NCBI GenBank assembly: GCA_023663505.1
Contig: JAMPHH010000013.1
Location: forward strand, 9,670 to 73,669
Reading direction: 5' to 3'
Length of the DNA: 64,000 bases
Source of the DNA: Muribaculum sp.
GTDB taxonomy: Bacteria > Bacillota > Clostridia > Lachnospirales > Lachnospiraceae
The notes beneath the pieces were generated by a model, which saw nothing but the letters and a program-made list of their open reading frames with translations, was not told the origin of the DNA and ran no database searches. The position numbers were made by a program, and so were the translations under genes. This document shows, in pieces, positions 52,149 to 60,466 of this stretch. Position 1 is the first letter of the stretch. Each line of letters opens with the position of its first letter.

Positions 52149-54743
52149 GCGTTTCGCCAATTTTACGGCGTCCGCCGCGTCCTTGGAGTAACCGTCCGCC
52201 CCAATCTCGTCAGCGTAGTCCTGTGTGATCACCGCGCCGCCAATCATGATCTTGGCGGAAAGCTTCTCCTCCCTTGCCGCCGCAATAACCTCCCTCATTC
52301 GCTGCATAGTGGTGGTCATCAATGCCGACAGTGCGATGATTTGCGCGTGATGCTCCCTTGCCGCATCGATAATGCGCTGCGCGGGCACGTCCTTCCCCAG
52401 ATCGAGCACCTTAAAGCCATAATTTTTCAGCATCAGCGCCACCAAATTCTTGCCGATATCATGGATATCTCCCTCCACGGTGGCGATCACCACCACAGGC
52501 TGTTCTCCGCCCTCCGTCTCCTCCAAGAGCAAGGGCTCCAAGATTTCAATCGCGTTCTTCATGCTCTCGGCACTGGCGATCAACTGGGGGAGAAAATATT
52601 TCCCCTTGTCAAAATATTCGCCAACCTGATTGATAGCAGGCAGCAACACGTCATTTAACAGACTGTCCGGCGCTTCTCCCGCCCCGAGCGCGGTCTCTGT
52701 CAGCCTCCCGATTCCGTTGCGATTCCCCTTTAGGACGGCATTGTACATATCGGCGCAGCAGGCGGAGGTAAATTGCGGGCTTCCGTTTGCGGAGGAAGCA
52801 TTATTTGCGCCATCTTGCGCCTGCCCGCCTTTCTCTTGCTTTCCCTGCGTCTGCCTGCTTTCCCCCTGCCTGCCTTGCGCCCGTTCGCTTCCCTCCTGCA
52901 TACCTTGAAACTGCTTCTTAGCCTCGGATATCCTTCCCTCCTGCATGGCTGCAAGCCTCGCAGCCTCCTGCTCCTCCCTTCGGGTTTTTACCTCGTCCGC
53001 ATATTCAATATAACGAATATCCGCGTCGGGCTTATTCAGAAGCAAATCCGTCGCCAAGGCACAGCACATCAGCATCTCCTGTGAGGGATTGGCAATCGCC
53101 ATCGTCAGCCCCTCTCTGATCGCCAATGTCAAAAATGCCGTATTCACAAAGCTTCGCTCCGGCATACCGAAGGAGATATTGGAGAGTCCGCAGATTGTGG
53201 CAAAGCCCTGCTCCTTACAGAAACGAATGGTTTCCAGTGTCTCAAGCGCTGCTTCCTTGTTGGCTCCCACAGTTGTCACAAGTCCGTCCACCACAATATC
53301 CTCCTTGCGCATACCGAGAGCGTATGCCGCCTCACTGATCGTCCGGATAATCTGCTTTTTCTCGTCAAGATTCTCGGGAAGCCCCTTGTCCGACAGTGGC
53401 AGCAGGATAAACATAGCCCCGTATTTCGCCGCGATGGGCAAGAGCTTCTCAAATTTCTCCTTCTCATATGATATGGAATTGATCAATGCCCTGCCGGGGT
53501 AATGCCGAAGTGCCGTCTCCAGTACATCTACATGGCTCGAATCCAGAGAGAGGGGCAGATTGCTTGCCTCGCCCACCTCCTCCAACACCCGAAGCATCAT
53601 AGCCTTCTCGTCGATTCCGCTCATTCCCATATTGATATCCAAAATCTGCGCCCCGCAGCTCTCCTGCTCCTCCGCAAATTTTAAAACCCTGTCTGTATTC
53701 CCCTCCCGAAGCTCCGCCTGAAGGGTTTTCTTGCCGGTGGGATTGATGCGCTCGCCCACCACCATAAAATTGCCATCAAGTCCAAACTCCACGGTCCTGC
53801 GCTCACCGGAAAGGAAACGCACACCCGCCTGACGACGCGCAATGTCCAATCGCCGCTTTCCCTGCAGGCTGTCATGCAAGAGCCTGATATGCTCCGGCGT
53901 AGTGCCGCAGCAGCCGCCCAAAACAGACGCCCCCTTTGCCGCCAGAAGCTTCATTTCGACGCTAAATATCTCCGCGTCCATGTCATAACGGGTATTTCCC
54001 TGCTCGTCCAACGAGGGAAGCCCTGCATTTGGTTTGGCGATGACGGGAATCGTGGTGACAGCAATGATATTCTCAATAATCTCCTGCATCTTCGCCGGTC
54101 CGGTGGAGCAATTCGCGCCGATTGCACACGCGCCAAGACTCTCCGCGACCACCGCCGCGGTGCGGGCATCTGTGCCATACAGCATACAGCCGCTTGGCTC
54201 AAAGGTAAAGCTTGCCATCACGGGCAGCTCACAGACCTCCTTGGCGGCGATCAATGCCGCTCTGGTCTCCGCCAGACTCATCATGGTCTCAACCACCAGC
54301 AAATCTACCCCCGCTTCCACAAGCAGCCGAATCTGTTCCTTGTAAATGTCTATCAGGGTCTCAAGCTCCATAGTGCCCATGGGTCTTAGCTGTTCTCCGG
54401 TCATGGTAATATCTCCTGCGATATAGACCCTGCGCCCCGAAGCCGTCTGCGCAGCCCTTCGTGAGATAGCCACCAGCTCATGAATCATGCTTTCCATCTG
54501 CCCCTCAAGCCCGTACTCCGCAAGCTTTATCCTGTTCGCCGTAAATGTAGGTGCATAGAGGATATCCGTGCCTGCCGCCACATACTGCTCCTGCAAATCC
54601 TGCATGATATCCGAGTGCTCCAAAATCCATTGCTCGGGACAAACTCCGGAGGGCATTCCCGCCTTGACCAGATTGGAGCCCGTAGCTCCGTCCAAAAAAA
54701 TAATATTTTCCCGTGTCAGTTCCTCAAATTCTTCCTTTGTCAT
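52131..54743 (-). CDS. metH: Cobalamin-dependent methionine synthase, short form
   Basis: Methylates homocysteine using methyltetrahydrofolate and B12. The 870 residues cover the homocysteine domain (zinc cysteines GANCSTGP and GGCCGTTPEH), folate domain (NFMVVGERINPTGKK near 330), the helical cap and the B12 domain with the ligand motif GDIHDIGKN. The C-terminal reactivation domain is absent, so a separate activase is needed. Between folate and cap domains there is a Q/G/E-rich insert (about 620-675). A weak ribosome site. It lies directly upstream of the ilvB operon. Repeats precede it on the other side. Confidence 0.93.
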   Translation of the reverse strand: MTKEEFEELTRENIIFLDGATGSNLVKAGMPSGVCPEQWILEHSDIMQDLQEQYVAAGTDILYAPTFTANRIKLAEYGLEGQMESMIHELVAISRRAAQTASGRRVYIAGDITMTGEQLRPMGTMELETLIDIYKEQIRLLVEAGVDLLVVETMMSLAETRAALIAAKEVCELPVMASFTFEPSGCMLYGTDARTAAVVAESLGACAIGANCSTGPAKMQEIIENIIAVTTIPVIAKPNAGLPSLDEQGNTRYDMDAEIFSVEMKLLAAKGASVLGGCCGTTPEHIRLLHDSLQGKRRLDIARRQAGVRFLSGERRTVEFGLDGNFMVVGERINPTGKKTLQAELREGNTDRVLKFAEEQESCGAQILDINMGMSGIDEKAMMLRVLEEVGEASNLPLSLDSSHVDVLETALRHYPGRALINSISYEKEKFEKLLPIAAKYGAMFILLPLSDKGLPENLDEKKQIIRTISEAAYALGMRKEDIVVDGLVTTVGANKEAALETLETIRFCKEQGFATICGLSNISFGMPERSFVNTAFLTLAIREGLTMAIANPSQEMLMCCALATDLLLNKPDADIRYIEYADEVKTRREEQEAARLAAMQEGRISEAKKQFQGMQEGSERAQGRQGESRQTQGKQEKGGQAQDGANNASSANGSPQFTSACCADMYNAVLKGNRNGIGRLTETALGAGEAPDSLLNDVLLPAINQVGEYFDKGKYFLPQLIASAESMKNAIEILEPLLLEETEGGEQPVVVIATVEGDIHDIGKNLVALMLKNYGFKVLDLGKDVPAQRIIDAAREHHAQIIALSALMTTTMQRMREVIAAAREEKLSAKIMIGGAVITQDYADEIGADGYSKDAADAVKLAKRLNEQG

Positions 54744-54765
54744 GATATGCCACTTCCCACTTGAT

Positions 54766-54875
54766 ATTTATGGCCATTCGGCCGTTTTTCGCCTTGAATA
54801 TGGTCATATTGCGCCATGATTGCTGCACAATCACGGCATTTATGGCCATTCGGCCGTTTCTTGCCTTGAATATGG
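54766..54875. repeat. Two direct repeats between metH and a lipoprotein gene
   Basis: Two 38-base copies (54766-54803 and 54838-54875) differ at two to three positions and are 72 bases apart. Each includes GGCCATTCGGCC. A hairpin GATTG/CAATC lies between them. On the minus strand they would read IFKA(R/K)NGRMAIN in the same frame. Confidence 0.7.
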
Positions 54876-55011
54876 ATTTATTGTACCATATCACCCCCCA
54901 CACCGCAAATAACTTCTTAAGATTTCTTTTAATTGTTGCGAATATGTGAGAAATATGGTAAATTTTTATAGTAGATTTCAGGTGATTACGAGTATATTGG
55001 AGGAAATGATT

Positions 55012-55476
55012 TTGAGAAGAAAAGGCTTTCTTCTGCTTACAGGGCTGTTGGCTGCGGTTACGCTGAGCGCCTGTGGCGCTGACCCCGAGCTGCAGCAGTT
55101 TAAAAAGGATATGGATTCTTTCTGCGACTCTGTCGCTGAATTGCATGAATCCATCAACAACATTGACGCAGAAGCCGCAAACGCTTCCGCACTGGCTCTG
55201 GACTATCTGGATAATTTGGATATACAATTTCAAAAATTCGCCGAGCTTGATTTTCCCGAGGAATATGATTATCTGGAGGAGCTCGCAGACGAGGCAGGGG
55301 AATACATGAGCGAGGCGGTTCAAAGCTATCATGAGGCATTTGCCGACGGGGGCTATGACGAAAGCACCGGAGACTATGCCAGAGAAAACTCCGCAAGAGC
55401 CCTCAAACGCCTTCAGGTGATTCTGGATATTTTGCACGGGGAGAACCCGACGGAGGATACCCCACAAGCCAACTAA
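55012..55476 (+). CDS. Small lipoprotein
   Basis: A 154-residue protein with an RRKGF start, a short hydrophobic stretch and the lipobox LSAC with Cys21, so it is exported and lipid-anchored. The rest is helical and acid-rich (DPELQQFKKDMDSF, LDYLDNLDIQFQKFAELD), with an amphipathic character; no enzyme motif. The best start is TTG at 55012, eight bases after GGAGG; an ATG at 55006 is too close to that site. It is one of the few plus-strand genes. The function is unknown. Confidence 0.8.
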   Translation: MRRKGFLLLTGLLAAVTLSACGADPELQQFKKDMDSFCDSVAELHESINNIDAEAANASALALDYLDNLDIQFQKFAELDFPEEYDYLEELADEAGEYMSEAVQSYHEAFADGGYDESTGDYARENSARALKRLQVILDILHGENPTEDTPQAN

Positions 55477-55480
55477 AAAA

Positions 55481-55510
55481 CTGCCGCGGAGCTTTGCGGC
55501 AGCTTTTTTT
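55481..55510 (+). terminator. Terminator of the lipoprotein gene
   Basis: Seven-pair stem CTGCCGC/GCGGCAG with an eight-base loop, then seven T residues. Confidence 0.88.
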
Positions 55511-55564
55511 ATCTCATTTTTATCTGTTTTTTGTTTAGCATGCAGATATTTTTTACCGTTTGGT

Positions 55565-55852
55565 TTATTTCAACAACTGAATCTTGCCGATCAAAGGAAG
55601 CTCTTTCTCCTGATCATTGCATACATTCACAATGCCCATGATAGAGAACACTAGTAACACAATCGTCACAATCCCCGCAACACAACCGACAAAGGGAATA
55701 AGACTAAGCAGACCAAAAACTATATAACCGATTGCCAGTACGAGTCCTTGATTCAAATGGAACTTAGCACCTTCCCTGTCGCCTGCCGCATAACCAATTA
55801 TCCAAAAGATAATGCCGAGATATGCAAAAATACCTGTTACTTTCTTATCCAT
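55565..55852 (-). CDS. Small membrane protein, DUF4870/Tic20-like
   Basis: A 95-residue membrane protein with three helices (FAYLGIIFWIIGYAAGD, LVLAIGYIVFGLLSLIPF, GCVAGIVTIVLLVFSIMGIVN). The motif REGAKFHLNQGLVLAIG resembles DUF4870-type proteins. The ATG at 55852 has AAGGAG; the open frame continues 63 bases upstream. Function unknown. It forms a row of small membrane genes with the next two. Confidence 0.78.
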   Translation of the reverse strand: MDKKVTGIFAYLGIIFWIIGYAAGDREGAKFHLNQGLVLAIGYIVFGLLSLIPFVGCVAGIVTIVLLVFSIMGIVNVCNDQEKELPLIGKIQLLK

Positions 55853-56019
55853 AATTTTCTCCTTTTCCGCCCTCATAAGGACTGTAAAATATATGTTTAA
55901 CATGTTGAGCGACATGTCAGCGCCATTTTGGGTATAACAACATTTGTATGACCAGCCAACTGTTCATGTGATATTTGTCATATGTCAAGCTTTCTTACAA
56001 GGTCATCATTTATCATCAT

Positions 56020-56448
56020 CTACATGACAATGTGGAAACAAAGCTTTAAGACATTTTTGAGCACAAAATTTGCTGCGAGTACCACCAACGCGCCATACAT
56101 GATCCACTCATGGAATTTCATTCCCTTAATCAAGGGAACATGCAGCTTTTCCAAGGTATGACTCAGCATGAAGCAGCCGTACATCAACGCTAAATATGCC
56201 ACCAACGGGTGATACCATGCCGACATCAGGAAATCACCCTGCATAAACGCGGTCACGGCTCTCGTTCCGCCGCACCCGGGGCAATAGATTCCCCAAAACT
56301 TCCAAAAAACGCATTCCGTGGCAGGCATGGCAGGTATAATCCACTTGACCACAACATAAGCGCTGCCCAGCACGACGGGGAGCATAATCCAACCCCATAT
56401 ATAGAGCCATTCCTCTGTGGTCAATTCTCTTTTGGTATCTCCGCTCAT
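56020..56448 (-). CDS. DUF2752 domain membrane protein
   Basis: A 142-residue protein with three helices. The signature YCPGCGGTRAV near residue 54 identifies DUF2752; the two Cys may bind metal. The C-terminal part is hydrophobic. The role is not known; often found near DUF4190-type genes, as here. No clear ribosome site, but the start lies 40 bases after the DUF4190 gene. Confidence 0.85.
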   Translation of the reverse strand: MSGDTKRELTTEEWLYIWGWIMLPVVLGSAYVVVKWIIPAMPATECVFWKFWGIYCPGCGGTRAVTAFMQGDFLMSAWYHPLVAYLALMYGCFMLSHTLEKLHVPLIKGMKFHEWIMYGALVVLAANFVLKNVLKLCFHIVM

Positions 56449-56488
56449 TCTTTAACACACCGACTTTTTAGTAATATGAAGAAGCCTC

Positions 56489-57217
56489 TCACATGGCATT
56501 TCCCATAGAGCCAATTATTATTAACACCCAATATCCCAAGCTGAACACACAGCCTACAATGGAACAAATAAGTCCCGCCGTTCCGATACCTGACTTGCTC
56601 TGGTTGTTGGCAACAATAGCCATGATAATACCTGCGATTCCAAAGATAATACCTATACCGCAGCAACAACACAAAGGAATCGAGACGATTCCCATTACAA
56701 GAGCCGCAATTGCAAGTCCGGGGGTAGAACCGTCATTAGAGGCTGTCGGCTCCACATATGCAGACGTATATACATTCTGTGTATTATCCTGATAATTGTT
56801 GCCCTGATAGGTGCCACTCTGGTAAGTGTTGCTGCCCTGATAAGTGTTGCTCTGGTAATTATTGTTGTCCTGATAGGTGTTGGTGCTGTTTTGGTAATTG
56901 TTATTGCCCTGATATGTGTTGTTGCTGCTTTGGTAATTATTGCTGTCCTGATAAGTGTTGTTGCCATTTTGGTAATTATTGCTGTTCTGATAAGTGTTGC
57001 TGCTCTGGTAATTGTTATTGTCCTGATAGGTATTGGTGTTGCTCTGGTAACTGCTGTTATCCTGATAGGTGCTGCTCTGGTAATTATTGTTATCCTGATA
57101 GGTGCTGCTCTGGTAACTGTTCTCCTGATAGCTGCCGCTATAAGTGTTCTCTGTGGAACCTGATGACTGACCATTACCATTCTGGTTGTTCTGATCATTA
57201 AAGTTTTGTCCGTCCAT
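56489..57217 (-). CDS. DUF4190 membrane protein with Q/N/Y-rich N-terminal tail
   Basis: A 242-residue protein. The first 150 residues are of low complexity with N, Q, Y, S, T and repeats of the type NNYQSSTYQDN, with no charge to speak of; this is a prion-like composition. The rest is a DUF4190 module with two helices (GLAIAALVMGIVSIPLCCCCGIG and the helix ending GYWVLIIIGSMG). GGAGAG precedes the ATG at 57217; the open frame is 33 bases longer. It may be tethered in the membrane with the tail in the cytoplasm. Encoded by short in-frame tandem repeats that could vary. Confidence 0.83.
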   Translation of the reverse strand: MDGQNFNDQNNQNGNGQSSGSTENTYSGSYQENSYQSSTYQDNNNYQSSTYQDNSSYQSNTNTYQDNNNYQSSNTYQNSNNYQNGNNTYQDSNNYQSSNNTYQGNNNYQNSTNTYQDNNNYQSNTYQGSNTYQSGTYQGNNYQDNTQNVYTSAYVEPTASNDGSTPGLAIAALVMGIVSIPLCCCCGIGIIFGIAGIIMAIVANNQSKSGIGTAGLICSIVGCVFSLGYWVLIIIGSMGNAM

Positions 57218-57352
57218 TTCTCTCTCCTTTAATCTGTTTGATTGCTGCATCTTTTCTGTCTGTTTACACTCATGAAAAACATAATATCAAAAATAATATG
57301 GATTGTCAATTTAAACTACAAAAAAGTTTTGACTAAACTTATTTCAAAAGAC

Positions 57353-57381
57353 TTGAACTTTCCCACATGAAATGCTATATT
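57353..57381 (+). promoter_or_regulatory. Promoter of the antisense RNA
   Basis: TTGAAC (57353-57358) and TATATT (57376-57381) are separated by 17 bases on the plus strand, upstream of the RNA that opposes the toxin gene. Confidence 0.65.
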
Positions 57382-57387
57382 ATAGAC

Positions 57388-57475
57388 AAAAGGAGCAGCC
57401 GCCCACAAAGTGGTTAGCCTCCGTAATGTGTAAAGCCTACCTGTATCGGCTAAGTGACAAGGTAGGCTTTTTTAT
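57388..57475 (+). ncRNA. Antisense RNA antitoxin of a type I system
   Basis: About 88 nt from the predicted start to an intrinsic terminator with stem AAAGCCTACC/GGTAGGCTTT and a six-T tail. Its 3' end overlaps the 3' end of the toxin gene on the other strand. Its 5' part (GGAGCAGCCG...GTGG) repeats almost the same sequence as the 5' leader of the toxin transcript on the opposite strand. The arrangement, two convergent RNAs with overlapping ends, is like Fst/par and Bacillus type I systems. Confidence 0.65.
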
Positions 57476-57567
57476 TTTCGCTTATTGACCCTATCTATGT
57501 AGGTAAGCAATGCGACTAAAAACGTACCGCCTAAAAACAGCAGGCTTAAAATTTCATATGTACCCAT
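57472..57567 (-). CDS. Putative holin-like toxin peptide (type I toxin)
   Basis: A 31-residue peptide beginning MGTYEILSLLFLGGTF, a single membrane helix, ending TYIDRVNKRK with positive charges. This pattern matches the 'putative holin-like toxin' family of Firmicutes, in which overproduced peptide damages the membrane. GGGAGG precedes the ATG. The 3' end overlaps the antisense RNA. The longer frame to 57663 is not used. TATACT near 57638 on the minus strand is a likely promoter. Confidence 0.75.
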   Translation of the reverse strand: MGTYEILSLLFLGGTFLVALLTYIDRVNKRK

Positions 57568-57720
57568 CGCACCACCTCCCCTCTTTTTCAAGTTTTGGGA
57601 GGCTACCACCTTGTAACACGACTGCTCCTTTTTTAGTATATCATAGGTACTTCTGCACGGCATGAAATTTTAATATCCGTAAATCACTTTCGTAATTTTT
57701 GAAATCTATATATTATAAAA

Positions 57721-57761
57721 AGAGGCTGTCATTTTAACAAGTTCACTTGATAACAGCCTCT
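57721..57761 (-). terminator. Terminator of the GGGtGRT operon
   Basis: Nine-pair arms AGAGGCTGT/ACAGCCTCT with an inner hairpin, followed by TTTTTATAATA on the minus strand; it may work in both directions. Confidence 0.78.
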
Positions 57762-57807
57762 TTTCAACATTTTCATAATTCAGTTTTTAGAATTTACGGC
57801 AATTTCC

Positions 57808-58818
57808 TTAGAACTTGCCTTCCTTAGCCGCTTCCTCGATCGACACAGCCACAGCCACGGTCATGCCAACCATGGGGTTGTTGCCCGCGCCGATCAGTCC
57901 CATCATTTCCACATGGGCGGGAACGGAGGAAGAACCTGCAAACTGCGCATCCGAATGCATACGTCCCAAGGTATCCGTCATACCGTAGGAAGCGGGACCA
58001 GCAGCCATATTGTCGGGGTGAAGGGTACGCCCTGTACCACCGCCGGACGCAACTGAGAAATACTTCTTGCCCTGTTCAATGCACTCCTTCTTGTAGGTGC
58101 CTGCAACGGGGTGCTGGAATCTGGTAGGGTTGGTGGAGTTACCGGTGATAGACACGTCCACACCCTCCTTGTGCATGATAGCCACGCCCTCGCACACATC
58201 GTTGGCGCCATAGCAATTAACCTTAGCGCGAAGCCCGTCGGAATAGGACTTGCGGTACACTTCCTTTACTGTGTTGGTATAAGGGTCATACTCTGTCTCT
58301 ACAAAAGTAAATCCGTTGATACGGGAGATAATCTGTGCCGCATCCTTGCCCAGACCGTTCAGGATAACTCTCAGCGGCTTCTGACGAACCTTGTTCGCCT
58401 TCTCCGCAATACCGATTGCGCCCTCTGCCGCCGCAAAGGACTCATGACCTGCCAAGAAGCAGAAACACTCGGTCTCCTCCTCCAAAAGCATTTTGCCGAG
58501 ATTACCGTGACCAAGACCTACCTTACGGGTATCCGCAACGGAGCCGGGGATACAGAATGCCTGAAGCCCCTCGCCGATCGCAGCAGCCGCCTCGGACGCT
58601 TTCCTGCAATTCTTCTTGATCGCGATCGCTGCGCCTACCGTGTACGCCCAGCATGCGTTCTCAAAACAGATAGGCTGAATGCCCTTCACCTGATTATATA
58701 CATCAAGACCGGCATCCTTTGTGATCTTCTCAGCTTCCTCAATGGAAGAAATGCCGTAGCTGTTAAGTACAGAATTGATTTTGTCAATTCTTCTTTCATA
58801 TGATTCAAATAAAGCCAT
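57808..58818 (-). CDS. GGGtGRT protein
   Basis: A 336-residue conserved protein named for its motif SGGGTGRTLHPDN near residue 258. Other blocks: SVADTRKVGLGHGNLGKML, CFLAGHESFAAAEGAIG, and GLIGAGNNPMVGMTVAVAV at the end. No function is established, but the gene almost always follows a NifU-like gene, as here (19-base gap), so it is thought to act with Fe-S cluster assembly. AAGGAGG precedes the ATG. Confidence 0.92.
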   Translation of the reverse strand: MALFESYERRIDKINSVLNSYGISSIEEAEKITKDAGLDVYNQVKGIQPICFENACWAYTVGAAIAIKKNCRKASEAAAAIGEGLQAFCIPGSVADTRKVGLGHGNLGKMLLEEETECFCFLAGHESFAAAEGAIGIAEKANKVRQKPLRVILNGLGKDAAQIISRINGFTFVETEYDPYTNTVKEVYRKSYSDGLRAKVNCYGANDVCEGVAIMHKEGVDVSITGNSTNPTRFQHPVAGTYKKECIEQGKKYFSVASGGGTGRTLHPDNMAAGPASYGMTDTLGRMHSDAQFAGSSSVPAHVEMMGLIGAGNNPMVGMTVAVAVSIEEAAKEGKF

Positions 58819-58837
58819 CTCGCGTGTCCTCCTTCTC

Positions 58838-59530
58838 TTATTCCTGTCTGGGGTCGATAATCTTCACTGCATCAGCTACACGGCCATACTGACCCTTAGC
58901 CTTCTCCCATGCGGTTGTGGGATCATCGCCCTTCTTGATAAAGTCGGTCATCTTGCCAAGGCTTACAAACTGATATCCGATGATCTGATCCTCTGCATCT
59001 AAAGCGATACCCGTCACATAGCCTTCCGCCATCTCCAAGTAACGGGGACCCTTCTTCAAGGTGCCGTACATGGTGCCGACCTGACTTCTCAAGCCCTTGC
59101 CCAAGTCCTCCAGACCTGCGCCGATGGGAAGTCCGTCCTCGGAAAACGCGCTCTGGGAACGTCCATAGACAATCTGCAGGAACAGCTCTCTCATAGCGGT
59201 GTTGATCGCATCACATACAAGGTCTGTGTTCAACGCTTCCATAACGGTTCTTCCGGGAAGAATCTCTGCAGCCATGGCAGCGGAATGGGTCATACCGGAG
59301 CAGCCGATGGTCTCCACCAATGCCTCCTGAATGATACCATCCTTGACATTCAGCGTCAGCTTGCAGGCGCCCTGCTGAGGGGCACACCAGCCGATACCGT
59401 GTGTCAATCCGGAAATATCCTTCACTTCCTTCGCTTTTACCCATTTTGCTTCTTCAGGAATGGGAGCACAGCCGTGATTTACGCCCTGTGCAACGGGACA
59501 CATTTCTTCAACTTCTTTTGAATAAATCAT
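58838..59530 (-). CDS. NifU-like iron-sulfur cluster assembly scaffold
   Basis: A 230-residue protein related to the IscU/NifU N-terminal scaffold, with cysteines in GIGWCAPQQGACK and ETIGCSGMTHSAAMA, and another in the N-terminal MCPVAQGVNHGC. A C-terminal extension not found in IscU follows. It would hold Fe-S clusters for transfer, with the GGGtGRT protein as partner. AAAGGAG precedes the ATG. Confidence 0.88.
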   Translation of the reverse strand: MIYSKEVEEMCPVAQGVNHGCAPIPEEAKWVKAKEVKDISGLTHGIGWCAPQQGACKLTLNVKDGIIQEALVETIGCSGMTHSAAMAAEILPGRTVMEALNTDLVCDAINTAMRELFLQIVYGRSQSAFSEDGLPIGAGLEDLGKGLRSQVGTMYGTLKKGPRYLEMAEGYVTGIALDAEDQIIGYQFVSLGKMTDFIKKGDDPTTAWEKAKGQYGRVADAVKIIDPRQE

Positions 59531-59571
59531 GTGAAATCTCCTTTCAAATCTAGTGCTTATGATATTTTGCC

Positions 59572-59593
59572 AAAAAATACCACAATCGGTATT
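59572..59593 (-). terminator. Terminator of the TrpXYZ-like ABC operon
   Basis: Six-pair stem AATACC/GGTATT with a six-base loop, then TTTT on the minus strand, about 70 bases after the ATPase gene stop. Confidence 0.65.
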
Positions 59594-59662
59594 ACCATTT
59601 TCTCACATTTAGACGGAAAAATCTAGTAGTTTTGAGAAAATTTTGAAGAACTTTTGTAAAGC

Positions 59663-60466
59663 TTACGCTAAGATCATCCTATCGTTGGCGAACTCGCCGC
59701 CGCTGGCCTCCTCGAACTTCGCCAACAGATCCCGCACATGCAGCCCGCTTTTCTCCTCGCCGCTAACATCGTAGATCACTTTCCCCTCGTGCATCATGAT
59801 CAGTCGGTTGCCGTGGGCAATGGCGTCCTTCATGTTGTGCGTCACCATCATGGCGGTCAGATGGTTCTCGGAGATGATCTGGTCGCTGATCTCAAGCACC
59901 TTCGCCGCGGTCTTTGGGTCGAGCGCCGCCGTGTGCTCATCTAACAGCAACAGCTCAGGCTTTTTCAGGGACGCCATGAGCAGTGTGATCGCCTGCCGCT
60001 GTCCGCCCGAGAGCAGCCCCACCTTACTGGTCATGCGATCCTCAAGCCCAAGCCCGAGCACCTTAAGCTTCTCGCGAAACATCTCACGCTCCGCCTTGGA
60101 GATGCCCCAGCGCAGCGTGCGGTGCTGTCCCCTGCGGTAAGCGATTGCCATATTTTCCTCAATATCCATCGTCGCGGCAGTGCCCGTCATGGGATCTTGG
60201 AACACTCTTCCGAGATAGGGGGCGCGCTTATGCTCCGGAAGATCTGTGATATCAGTGCCATTAATCACGATGCTTCCACCGTCAATAGGCCACACGCCCG
60301 CGATAGCGTTCAGGGTGGTAGACTTCCCTGCCCCGTTTCCGCCGATGATCGTGACAAAATCCCCTTCATTCAGGTTGAGGTTCACGCCGTCCAACGCCAC
60401 CTTTTCATTGATAGTACCGCGGTTGAACACCTTATGGACATTTTTGATCTCCAATGCATAGCTCAT
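59663..60466 (-). CDS. ABC transporter ATP-binding protein
   Basis: A 267-residue ATPase: Walker A GGNGAGKST, signature LLSGGQRQAITLLMAS, Walker B LLLDEHTAALDP, switch VTHN. The match to YlmA/TrpZ-type ATPases fits the substrate-binding and permease genes before it. The start overlaps the permease end by 4 bases (ATGA), so they are coupled. The cluster was named TrpXYZ for possible tryptophan uptake, but the substrate is not shown here. Confidence 0.93.
   Translation of the reverse strand: MSYALEIKNVHKVFNRGTINEKVALDGVNLNLNEGDFVTIIGGNGAGKSTTLNAIAGVWPIDGGSIVINGTDITDLPEHKRAPYLGRVFQDPMTGTAATMDIEENMAIAYRRGQHRTLRWGISKAEREMFREKLKVLGLGLEDRMTSKVGLLSGGQRQAITLLMASLKKPELLLLDEHTAALDPKTAAKVLEISDQIISENHLTAMMVTHNMKDAIAHGNRLIMMHEGKVIYDVSGEEKSGLHVRDLLAKFEEASGGEFANDRMILA

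Noticed and set aside
54724..55467. Minus-strand 247-codon frame opposite the lipoprotein gene
   Set aside because: Opposite a gene with lipobox, RBS and terminator; its tail only reads through the direct repeats.
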